DNA of 64,000 nucleotides from Strigamia acuminata. Taxonomy: Eukaryota; Arthropoda; Chilopoda; Geophilomorpha; Linotaeniidae. The translations under genes and the position numbers were made by a program. How positions within the stretch are numbered: position 1 is the stretch's first letter; the number at the start of each line of letters is the position of its first letter. Shown piece by piece: positions 8,407 through 16,670 of the stretch. The notes beneath the pieces are model-generated. The model did no database searches, was not told the DNA's origin, and saw only the letters and a program-made list of their open reading frames with translations. The stretch lies in assembly GCA_949358305.1 (NCBI GenBank), contig OX442317.1:13892491-13956490 (forward strand), written 5' to 3'.

Positions 8407-11400
8407 TTATGCTCGGAAGATCTTCGAAATCAATGATCGTAAACGTTCCGAAGATAGCCACTTTGTGAATATGTCGGCGGTATTAGCTTCGCCGGCTACC
8501 TTTCGAAGATCGAAGACTCCCGCAGTAAACCACTCCCTGAGCCAGTGAAACTTCACGCGAATATGCTTCGTCTTCGCGTTCTCGATATCATTAGATGTGA
8601 ATTGAATCGAGGCCAGGGCGTCCGAATACACGATAGGTCGGGATAGACGATTGAGAATCGGGAATTCGGTGTACACGCTGTCGAGCCAGAAAATCTCCTT
8701 CACGCACTCAACCAGGGCGATAAATTCAGCTTCCATGGTTGAGCACGCTACGGTCGACTGTTTGCGACAGGACCAGCCAATAGGGACATTTCCAACGTAT
8801 ACGATGTATCCTCCGAAGCTCAATGATGTCTCCGGATCGCTTGCCCACGACGCGTCGGTAAATGCAGATAGTTGACTAGAAGAGCAACCGGATAACTCGA
8901 TGCAAAGCTCCGCAGTGTTTGCCACGTACTGCAGAACCTGTAACAGGGCGCGGATGTGGGTTCGATTATAGCACGTGTTGTACTGTGCCAAAGCGATGAC
9001 GGAATAGAGTATGTCGGGACGAGTTCTCGATGCCAAAAACAGAAGTGAACCGATTAGAGATCGGTATGGAAAATCTTCCAAGTTTTCGGTCGATCCTCTA
9101 ACGAGTGTCGTTCCCGGGGTCACTGGTGTCTTGACGAGATTATTGGTCGACGCCCCGAATTTCTTAACCAGTTTGGCGATATAAGCACGTTGCGTTATGA
9201 ACGTGCGTCCGGCGTCGCGGATAAACTCGACGCCTAATAACTTCGTGATTGGACCGAGGTTGACTATATCGAATTTCGAAGAGATGAGACGGATTAGCTG
9301 ATTAAAAACGCTGTCGGACGCGTAAAACACGACGATATCGTCCACGTAGACCAGCATAACAGCTGTATTCCCGAACACGTAAACACAATTACATGCTGGC
9401 AGTCTTCGAAATCCGAGGGCCCGAAGTGTCTCGTCAAGTTTCTCGAACCATTGTCTCCCGGATTGGTGGAGGCCGTAAAGCGATTTGAGAAGAAGCCACA
9501 CGTTATTTGGATCAGTGCATGTGGCACCTGCAGGGATTCTCATGTATACGTTATGCTTTAATTCCCCGTACAGGTACGCACCTTTCACGTCGAGGTGGGC
9601 GTCCTGCCAACCACGCAATACGACGAGAAGACAGAAAAACAGACGGATCAATATGAAGTTCACGACTGGGCTAAACACCTCATCAAAATCGACTCCGAGG
9701 GTTTGATAAAAACCTTGTGCTACTAAGCGTGCTCGGTATCGGGTGACGGTTCCGGCTGCATCGGTTTTGAGTTTAAAAATCCACTTGCAGCCAAGAATAG
9801 TGGTGTCGGGTGGTCGGGGAACTTCTTTATAGATTTCTCGCTCTTTGAACATATCGAGTTCCTCTCCGATTGCTTCACGCCATTTCGGAGCGTCGTTGAA
9901 CTTGGGAATTTCGGCGAATGAAGCCGGCTCGGTTCGGCACAGATGAGCCGCATGACGAACGCCCGGAAGAGTTGGCAATTTGTGTTCGAGATTACCGAAG
10001 AAAAACAGTCCGGGGTCGTAATCAATATTGTTCAACATACAATACTCCTCGATGTCGTGATAAGATCTTAGACGGATCTTCGGAGTTGGAAAATAATAGA
10101 CATCAATTAAGATCTTCCCGGGTTTTTGATCCTTTCTCAGGTGTTCCTCGCGTACCCATTCACGGCACTCGCCATCTCCACCGACGAATCGCCACTTATG
10201 AGTAGTGTGGCGCGCAGTCGCTGGTGAATTGGGATCGGGGTCGAAAATTTGCAACCCTTGCGCAGCCTGATCATCAACACGTTGCTGACGACGCGTCGTA
10301 ATAAATCTCGGCGTCGGTACCGGTGTTTCACGGGGAAGAGAAGGCGCTGCCGATCGCTGAGGTGATGGCGGAGCGGATGTACGAGGAGTTGTCGGAGGCG
10401 ATGGTCGTGCCGATTGTTCCGCTGACGCATCAACGTGTTCGGATGTTTCCGGATAAATTGACAATTCGTCCATCTCTCGGATGTCGTGGTCCGTATCACG
10501 TTCCTCTTCATATGAAATATGATGGGATTGTCGAAGAGACGCAGAACCCGGAGGTAAGGTCGCACATAAATCCAGCAATGCCCGTTCCGGAGTTGTCGGT
10601 GGTGGTATGTGGATGTGCGGAAAAGCCAGAGGCGTGTGCATCGAAGCGGATGCCGTCGACACACGTTCGGAATCGTTCGCAGAATGTTCTGACGCCTCGG
10701 AATCAGATCCTTTCGGCCACTGATGGTAATGTAGGTTATCATCAAATGTAACGGTTTGCTGTCCGGGACCAGTAAACGATTGTTGCGGCTGCTGCGTCGA
10801 AATTTTGATGGATTTCCGATACGACTGCCGCTCATCGATCTTAACGTGAATAGATTCGTAGACTTGGTTGTCAGTTGGGTTCCAAATTCTGTATCCACGG
10901 GTCCCTGAAGCGTAGCCGACTAAATATCCCTCCCAGGCCCGCGGATCCAGCTTCTTGCGTCCTGGTGCGGTGTAGTGCACCCAGCACTTGGAACCGACTT
11001 TTCGTAGATGTCGTAACGAAAGGGCTCTCTGTCGCCAAAGGATATACGGAACTTGATTGTTAAGTCGAGAATGAGGGCTCCGATTCTTGATGTAGGCAAA
11101 CGTGACCGCTAGCTCGGCCCAGAGCGCCTCCGGCAACTTAGTCTCGGATAAGACTGCACGAAAGTTGTCGGCCATTGTCCGGTTTATGCGCTCGGCCGTG
11201 CCGTTCATCTGTGGTGACGACGGATTTGTCCGTTGACCTTGGATGCCCTTGGCTTGTAGATATCGGAGAAACTCGTTTGACATAAACTCTCCGCCTCGAT
11301 CCGTCCGAATCGCTTTTATTTGCGTGTCCTGGATTCTCTCAACTCGAGCAACGAAGTCCTTAAAGGTTGCGAAAACCTGCGATTTCTGGGCTAGCGGTAT

Positions 11401-13410
11401 AATCCAGCAATAGCGTGTTGCGTCGTCGATGACGGTAAGGACAAAACGTGCTCCTCCAAACGATGGAACTGGGGCTGGCCCCCAAATATCCATGTGGAGA
11501 AGGTCCAAAGGCTTCGTAGTCGAGGGATTAGGATCAGGCTTATGAGAAGCTTTTGTCGATTTGGCTATTCTGCAGTCGTTGCAGGCCAATTCCCTGCTCA
11601 CTTCCCCTGGTGACATTCCGTAAACTTGGTCGTTTGCGGCCAATAGCTTCATTCCATTCGTATGAAGGTGGCCAAGACGGCTATGCCATAAGCCGGTGGC
11701 GTCCTTGACGGAGGCTGGATTGGCGATGACCTTCTTTTTAGGTTGAGACGGGTTGCCAAGGGGAGGAAAGGAATTTGCATTTGGAATTGCAATAGGAGTT
11801 GCCGTTGGGATTGACTGTAGGGCATTCGCATAGGAAGGAAGGGTGGTCAAATCGTTGTGGATTTGAGTAGGGATAGGAGGAGGAATCGGATTGGTTGGAA
11901 TGGGAGCTTGTTGGACGGGAATTTGCTTCACGGGTTCAACTAGCGGCATTTCAATCCGAAAATCCGTAATTTCTCGTTGCTGTCCTTTTCCCTTTTTCGG
12001 TTTGGGAATTTTAATGAAATCCTCTTCCGTAGTCACGTACATTTGCGGCGGTAGCGTTGGAGTCGGTTGTACAGTGGGAGAAACCGTTGTCGCAAATGTC
12101 GGATTTGTACACAAACCGTCCACATAATAAAGACCTCCTCTCTCCTTTGCACGAATAAGAGGGCTGCGAATGTCCGATTCGTAAACATGTATCTCACTAT
12201 TGAAAATGTGGATATGATGTCGCGCCTTGTCTATCTTCGAAACCGAAATCAAGTTTGCCTCGAAATTCGGCGCGTAAAGGACGTTTGTTAAATTCACGGT
12301 GCACCGGGTCTTATCGATCGCCATTAGCAAACGAACCGTTCCTTTTCCCGTCACTTGGGACTTTCCCTGTCCCAACTCGATGTCGAATGGAATGACATCG
12401 GTGAACTCGGTGAAACCGGCACGCACGTGAGATACGTGATCTGTAGCGCCGCAATCCAGAATCCACTCATTGGATTGCATAAAATGAGCGACTGGACGTT
12501 GGATAACCTGCGGCGCATTGACAAAATATGTCCCCTCTCGGTGTGGATGCGAGCTTTCTCGGGGACGCGCGTTGTTGGCCTTCGCAGCAGCGTTCTTGTT
12601 GCGCCGGCGACTCTTGCTCCGAGAATTACGTTGGAGTGAAACCGTAGGTTGTCCCTGTTGTTGACGGGGTGGACGTGGACATCGGTTCGCGTAATGTCCG
12701 AGCTGGTCGCAATTAAAACACTTCACTGTCGAGATATCACGAGGTCCGGATTTATTTCGGGGTCGGAATTGTCCCTTCATAGACGTGTGAGCTGATGATT
12801 GGCTCGTTCCGAGCAACCCGATGGATTTGAGCCGCATGTGCTCGGAAATCAGCTGCTCGGCGACATCCTTCGGCGTGAATTGGGGATCCGGCCAGTGGTA
12901 TATGGCAAATGTTGCCTGAGCATATTCAGGCGGCAGACACTTCAAATACTGGTATGCGTGGTGAACCGGGCTAATAATCTCGTTGACATCGCTTAGTTGC
13001 CGCACGTAATTGTCGACGCGGGCAATGAAGTCCGGCATATCTTCGCCAGGTTGGAGTTGGAGGCTGAGAAACTCCCAGCGCATCGCCGCTTGACGGGCTC
13101 TAGAGCTGGGTGCGTAGGTTTTCGCCAACTTGTCCCACGCCTCCTTTGGCGTGTTACAGGTTTCCAAAACTGTACGCTTGGCGGGGCTCACATGGATGTA
13201 TATGTGGCCTAGGGCCTTGTCCTTCTTCACCATAAAGCGATCAAGTTCTTTTGGCGTCAGGGTGGCAATGTGCTCTGCCTCCTTATCCTCCGTTACGTGA
13301 CGCCAAAGCCCTTCCGATTTTAAGAGAAACTGCATCGACAATCGCCATTGTTCATAATTGTCGACACCGAGAACCGGAATTAAACTGTTCGAGTTGGCCG
13401 CTTTCTGCAT
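8407..13410 (-). CDS. gag-pol: Copia gag-pol polyprotein, 1667 aa, with MBD-like domain
   Basis: A single intact frame encodes the whole replication machinery. Gag occupies the N-terminus, with the copia gag pattern (NYEQWRLSM near residue 20), followed by a CCHC knuckle C231-C234-H239-C244. The protease motif is WILDCGATDH with catalytic D319; most copia proteases have DSGA rather than DCGA. The integrase zinc site is H576, H581, C610, C613, and its catalytic triad is D641, D704, E740, exactly D-35-E. WEGYLVGY near 826 marks the integrase C-terminal region. Residues about 850-1072 are a Ser/Pro/Thr-rich linker, then the MBD-like segment at about 1073-1140. Reverse transcriptase starts near 1161, with D1274 and YVDD at 1355-1358. 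RNase H shows D1519, E1560, D1597 and a later H. The ATG at 13410 is the first in frame after a TGA at 13450-13452, which supports the start. It ends with TAA. Confidence 0.96.
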   Translation of the reverse strand: MQKAANSNSLIPVLGVDNYEQWRLSMQFLLKSEGLWRHVTEDKEAEHIATLTPKELDRFMVKKDKALGHIYIHVSPAKRTVLETCNTPKEAWDKLAKTYAPSSRARQAAMRWEFLSLQLQPGEDMPDFIARVDNYVRQLSDVNEIISPVHHAYQYLKCLPPEYAQATFAIYHWPDPQFTPKDVAEQLISEHMRLKSIGLLGTSQSSAHTSMKGQFRPRNKSGPRDISTVKCFNCDQLGHYANRCPRPPRQQQGQPTVSLQRNSRSKSRRRNKNAAAKANNARPRESSHPHREGTYFVNAPQVIQRPVAHFMQSNEWILDCGATDHVSHVRAGFTEFTDVIPFDIELGQGKSQVTGKGTVRLLMAIDKTRCTVNLTNVLYAPNFEANLISVSKIDKARHHIHIFNSEIHVYESDIRSPLIRAKERGGLYYVDGLCTNPTFATTVSPTVQPTPTLPPQMYVTTEEDFIKIPKPKKGKGQQREITDFRIEMPLVEPVKQIPVQQAPIPTNPIPPPIPTQIHNDLTTLPSYANALQSIPTATPIAIPNANSFPPLGNPSQPKKKVIANPASVKDATGLWHSRLGHLHTNGMKLLAANDQVYGMSPGEVSRELACNDCRIAKSTKASHKPDPNPSTTKPLDLLHMDIWGPAPVPSFGGARFVLTVIDDATRYCWIIPLAQKSQVFATFKDFVARVERIQDTQIKAIRTDRGGEFMSNEFLRYLQAKGIQGQRTNPSSPQMNGTAERINRTMADNFRAVLSETKLPEALWAELAVTFAYIKNRSPHSRLNNQVPYILWRQRALSLRHLRKVGSKCWVHYTAPGRKKLDPRAWEGYLVGYASGTRGYRIWNPTDNQVYESIHVKIDERQSYRKSIKISTQQPQQSFTGPGQQTVTFDDNLHYHQWPKGSDSEASEHSANDSERVSTASASMHTPLAFPHIHIPPPTTPERALLDLCATLPPGSASLRQSHHISYEEERDTDHDIREMDELSIYPETSEHVDASAEQSARPSPPTTPRTSAPPSPQRSAAPSLPRETPVPTPRFITTRRQQRVDDQAAQGLQIFDPDPNSPATARHTTHKWRFVGGDGECREWVREEHLRKDQKPGKILIDVYYFPTPKIRLRSYHDIEEYCMLNNIDYDPGLFFFGNLEHKLPTLPGVRHAAHLCRTEPASFAEIPKFNDAPKWREAIGEELDMFKEREIYKEVPRPPDTTILGCKWIFKLKTDAAGTVTRYRARLVAQGFYQTLGVDFDEVFSPVVNFILIRLFFCLLVVLRGWQDAHLDVKGAYLYGELKHNVYMRIPAGATCTDPNNVWLLLKSLYGLHQSGRQWFEKLDETLRALGFRRLPACNCVYVFGNTAVMLVYVDDIVVFYASDSVFNQLIRLISSKFDIVNLGPITKLLGVEFIRDAGRTFITQRAYIAKLVKKFGASTNNLVKTPVTPGTTLVRGSTENLEDFPYRSLIGSLLFLASRTRPDILYSVIALAQYNTCYNRTHIRALLQVLQYVANTAELCIELSGCSSSQLSAFTDASWASDPETSLSFGGYIVYVGNVPIGWSCRKQSTVACSTMEAEFIALVECVKEIFWLDSVYTEFPILNRLSRPIVYSDALASIQFTSNDIENAKTKHIRVKFHWLREWFTAGVFDLRKVAGEANTADIFTKWLSSERLRSLISKIFRA
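9991..10194 (-). other. MBD/TAM-like methyl-CpG-binding domain within gag-pol
   Basis: Residues about 1073-1140 of the polyprotein. In order it shows tryptophan (W1085), RK (R1092-K1093), GK (1098-1099), DVYYF (1103-1107), P1110, LRS (1114-1116), Y1123 and DPGLFFF (1132-1138). In MeCP2 the methyl-CpG contacts are Arg111, Asp121 and Arg133, spaced 10 and 12 residues apart; here R1092, D1103 and R1115 are spaced 11 and 12. MeCP2 also has a tyrosine 8 residues after Arg133 and a DPNDFDF ending; here Y1123 and DPGLFFF fall at matching places. Copia elements normally have an unstructured variable linker here. Assignment is by motif and spacing only, with no profile search. Binding methylated DNA to steer integration is inference. 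Confidence 0.8.
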
Positions 13411-14319
13411 CGTAGATCGATTCGCGAAGAGCGTAACACAACGCGAAAATCACACTGACTCAGAGAGAGGCGCTGAAATGTCGCACAAGATTGGAGCACT
13501 TTTCACAATTTTCACAATTCGGAGCACTTCACTGCACGGTTCCCTCGGTGTTCGAGGCGAAAAACCACAAATTGGGCAATTCCTTCTGAAGGAATCAAAT
13601 AACCTCCGGTTGCCAGTCTGAGAGGGTCCGATCGGCTTCCTGGAGCCGCGGGAAACCTCACTTGTACCACGACAAGCACAACCGGAGAATACGTGTAAGC
13701 TTGACCGGACTCGATCCAAGGGCAAACACGATTCTAAAGGAACCCCCAAAAGCCTTAATAATATCTTAAAATTAACAATAGTATTTCGACAGAAGGAGAA
13801 ATAGGTGAATCGATCGCGGTTGCGATCCTCGTGCAAATGAAGGCACGGCGCAGTTTTCTCGAAAAACTGGAAAAAGCGCAAATTCGGATTGAAAAATCCG
13901 AATTTCTTCTCGATAAATCGAGGCTCTTCGTCCGGAAAATAATAGATCGACGATACTGTGCATACGCCGGGGTATACACAGCGGAATTCGATCCGTTTCT
14001 CGTTGAAAAACGTCGCTTCGACGTTGGCGAAGCGAAAATCGACGTGAAATCTGCAAAAAGAAAGAATTTCTCTCGAAATTCGCGAATCCCGCGGAATTTC
14101 GGAGAAAATTAGACAAATAATGGTGTGATTGACGACCCTGGTCGTCTGTGAACGTCGATAAAACGTCGGCGTCGCAGGCGAGACGAAAATCGAGACAAAA
14201 TGGCCGCCGAAAATCTGAAAATAAAAATATCGGCGCAAATTCGCGAATTTCGCGAAAAAACGTCGATAAATTAGGCGAATGGAGTGGTTGTTTAACCAAC
14301 AACCATCCTCTGCTACCAA
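13411..14319 (-). other. Copia 5' leader, AUG-poor
   Basis: The 909 bases between the 5' LTR and the gag start. Scanning the sense strand I found only two ATGs: one at 14306 opening a 4-codon frame in the primer-site region, and one at 13963 opening a 63-codon frame that ends at 13772. About 14 would be expected by chance. A frame open from 14391 to 13450 has no ATG at all and is in register with gag-pol, separated by one TGA and 13 codons. The leader repeats TTTCGCGAATTT-like words near 14090-14260. It probably carries packaging signals and is kept clear of upstream starts. Confidence 0.7.
14308..14318 (-). promoter_or_regulatory. Primer-binding site, initiator tRNA-Met
   Basis: On the minus strand, one base after the LTR end, the sequence is TGGTAGCAGAG, the complement of the 3' end of animal initiator tRNA-Met (CTCTGCTACCA). 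Plant (TGGTATCAGAG) and yeast (TGGTAGCGCC) sites differ, which points to a metazoan host. Initiator tRNA-Met priming is common in Ty1/copia. Confidence 0.88.
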
Positions 14320-14854
14320 TGTAGGCAGAGAATGCGCAAAATATCGGTGTAAACCGATTGAAAGCGTGAATTGGCGCTGTGCGACCCGCACAGACGTTAA
14401 CGATACGACGCGTATCGTTTCGGAAATGCGCGCGGCCTAATGCCGCTTATATGCGCTAGCAAGAAGCACTAAAGGTGCTTTAAATCAAACACAATGAGTA
14501 AAACAATAAAACGGTTTAATTAAATAGTAATACATTACAAATAGGTATCCAAACAGGTGGGAAAGCAGCTAAGTCATACACGGCTGTGTATGACGCCATC
14601 TTGGATGAAAAAGCAATGGGTAGTGGCACCTAGTGCCGGGAATTTACATTAAGTTTGAACAAATCATTTGATAATAGGACAAATCCTAGCATAAAGTGAT
14701 AAAAGTATGGAATTACATACGGGACAGCGCAAAACGAATGGTAACATCGAAATCAATTAAATAATAACAAAGATGCGCTGTATACCTAAACACAAAGGGA
14801 AAACTAGGAAATAACAAATGTATTCATCGATACAAAATGGTCTTTTGACCAACA
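14320..14854 (-). repeat. 5' LTR of copia element (535 bp)
   Basis: This is the upstream LTR in the element's own direction and so holds the active promoter. It matches 7661-8195 throughout as far as I could read. The ends are TGTTGG...CCTACA on the minus strand. Confidence 0.96.
14446..14451 (-). promoter_or_regulatory. Probable TATA box of copia promoter
   Basis: TATAAG on the minus strand lies about 400 bases into the LTR. A start about 30 bases downstream (near 14416) would give an R-U5 of about 100 bases. The 8-bp inverted repeat AACGATAC/GTATCGTT (14399-14419) would then sit at the transcript's 5' end. Confidence 0.45.
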
Positions 14855-14859
14855 TGGTC
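14855..14859. other. Target-site duplication of copia element, right copy
   Basis: TGGTC, matching 7656-7660. It forms part of the 5' arm of the hairpin in the interrupted 41-bp repeat unit. Confidence 0.93.
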
Positions 14860-14912
14860 TTCCGCAATAGACCACACAGTTTATCGGTTCTAGGGGATCT
14901 TCCGCAATAGAC
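14855..14912 (+). repeat. About 41-bp tandem hairpin repeat (right part)
   Basis: This completes unit 6, whose stem TGGTCT (14855-14860) pairs with AGACCA (14869-14874) around an 8-base loop, and begins unit 7 at GGTTCTAGG (14885). Unit 7 repeats the loop CTTCCGCAATAG but its stem has an A-C mismatch. Units 6 and 7 differ from units 1-5 mainly in the loop and inner stem. Confidence 0.7.
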
Positions 14913-15090
14913 CCATAGTAGTCCCACAATTTAAGCAAATGAGTTTTCGTTACAAGAATCGCGTAGGACAGAAAATTAGCAAATAATAAGTAAGAATTGA
15001 GCTGAGACCCATTTACTTATTAAAGTCTCACCAGAAAAAGCGCGAGGTCAGTGAGCGACCAAAAGTCCCGCTGACTTACATTCATGTGAG

Positions 15091-15178
15091 AGAAAGGTTT
15101 AGTTGGTTAACAGTTGGTCCATCAAGCCCAAGAATTAGAGTAGAAGAAAGTTTAGTTGGTTAACCGTTGGTCCATCAA
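15091..15178 (+). repeat. Direct repeat of about 35 bp, two copies, 53-bp spacing
   Basis: TTTAGTTGGTTAAC followed by A or C and GTTGGTCCATCAA occurs at 15098 and again at 15151. The GGTTAAC core is partly self-complementary. No function is evident. Confidence 0.75.
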
Positions 15179-16502
15179 ACTCAAATATAGAGATGCCAGT
15201 TGTCCATGACAATTCGCATGCATAGAATGCTAGTGTCAGGAGCTTCAAGACCCATGATCTGAAAAGCATGGTCATGGTCATGTCCTGTCCTCTCTGGACC
15301 ATAGGGCATTCCGAGGCAAACTGCAGCTTGACGCTAGCAGTAGTGAGAAGACAACGAATAGGGGCTTAAATGCGCTCATCGTTGTTCATTGCCATTTTCC
15401 TACAGTTTGAGATGCTGAAGGAGTAGGCACAGTTTAGTTTGTTGATTTGCAAGCGAGCGCACGATTTACGAACTAGAGCTAGAAGCGTTTTGGACTCGCA
15501 CCAACAAGTGAAGTCACCTTCCAATTTAGGAAGGCGAAAAAGCAGCCACAGTTACACGACTTTTTCTTGAGCTGCAGTTAGGAAGAAAAGGCAACCCCTT
15601 GTTTGAGCACGTTCCGACCTAAGCAGTGTCGAGACGTTTAGTTGGGGGGTTGAGGTTAGCTGGGGGCATGAAGAGCACAAGAAAGTTAAGGGAGCTCAGT
15701 TCTCGTTGCAAAACAGAAATTGAGAATTGGAATCATTGGTTTTTTTTTCAGTGCCCACCTTTGATTAAAAAGTGGGGAGAGGTGACCAAAGGTATTCCCT
15801 CCAAAATTAGAAGCCGAGACCATGTCTCACCAAGTTTAGAGAGGTCAGTAATTTGGCTGACCACAGGCGTTCTTATATTAGGCGATAAGAAACAGCCTGC
15901 AGGCTGTTCCCTTGTCTTTAGAATTGAGATTTTCGTTGGGACAGCTCTCTCTCTCTCAAGTAAGAATAAGTGCGGGTCTCCGAAGTATAACTCCAAGCTA
16001 TTTTCGTCGTCATGCCAGCAATTGGCCGGTAGTCTAAGCGTGATTGGGTCGCTTGCGACGCTTTTCCCTCTTTAGCCCAGAGTATGGTTGGAGTTGGGGA
16101 TTGTGGATCTCAACTGATCTTAGAACGTGAGGATGTCCGGTGATGCTGCGTGTCACGTTAGTTACTTGGTTTAGTCTGTCGTTATAGAAATAGTCAAAGT
16201 TCATTCGTCTACTGTCAGCTGTTTTAGAATCGTAGACGAGTGTTGATATTGGAAGATTTTGCTTAGATATACAGACGCTTACGTGTTTTAGAAGAAGTCT
16301 AGTTGTGTCGAATTTGTCAAAGGGGATAGGTTATTTGGTAGTCCGGTCTATTCTGGATCAAATTTCCAACAGGTTGACTTTTAATTTAAAACGTGTTTAA
16401 TTTAGCTCTTTTTAAGTTGATCTCAGACCAGACAAGCGTCATAAACCTTTTTCTTTCTTGAAAGTATTAGTCGTTAGTTCAGTATAAGACATGTGAGGCT
16501 AG

Positions 16503-16537
16503 CCCCCCCCCCGCTCTCTAAATTTTTTTTTTTTTTT
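16503..16537 (+). repeat. C10 and T15 homopolymer runs
   Basis: Ten C residues and, 11 bases later, fifteen T residues. Lengths of such runs are prone to sequencing error. Confidence 0.8.
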
Positions 16538-16610
16538 CGCCCGGGAGGAAATATAAGGATATATAAAATGGAAGACGGGAGGTTAAGTTATAGTGTGGTG
16601 GCCGCGTGTC

Positions 16611-16670
16611 AGGACTTTGGTCTGGTTGACCCACTGGAGTGCACGCCAGGGGGTCGCCCACCGAAGTCCT
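16611..16670 (+). ncRNA. Long stem-loop of unknown function
   Basis: AGGACTTTGGT (16611-16621) pairs with ACCGAAGTCCT (16660-16670) over 11 bp with one G-U pair. Inside, GACCC (16628-16632) pairs with GGGTC (16651-16655) and CTGG (16634-16637) with CCAG (16646-16649), closing an 8-base loop. The GC content is higher than in the surroundings. I compared it from memory with tRNA, SRP RNA and spliceosomal RNAs and recognised none. Confidence 0.45.

Larger units (their letters stand above)
7661..14854 (-). mobile_element. Complete Ty1/copia retrotransposon with MBD-like domain
   Basis: A 7194-bp element on the minus strand nested in the outer element. It has paired 535-bp LTRs, an initiator tRNA-Met primer site one base after the 5' LTR, a 0.9-kb leader, one gag-pol frame, a polypurine tract next to the 3' LTR, and TGGTC target duplications. 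Domain order is gag, zinc knuckle, protease, integrase, MBD-like domain, reverse transcriptase, RNase H. Integrase ahead of reverse transcriptase defines Ty1/copia. The LTRs agree in length and I saw no differences, and the long frame is unbroken, so it may be recently active. The MBD-like insert is the notable departure from the family. Confidence 0.95.

Noticed and set aside
10137-10898. 253-codon minus-strand frame and other frames inside 8407-13410
   Set aside because: They are out-of-frame shadows of the gag-pol reading frame, which carries all catalytic motifs.
13450-14391. 313-codon open frame ahead of gag-pol as a separate gene
   Set aside because: Its first codon is GTG and it contains no methionine. 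It runs through the LTR end and the primer site, so it is better seen as an AUG-poor leader.
15626-16075. 149-codon frame in the distal internal region
   Set aside because: No domain or compositional sign of coding, and it is overlapped by an 82-codon frame on the other strand.
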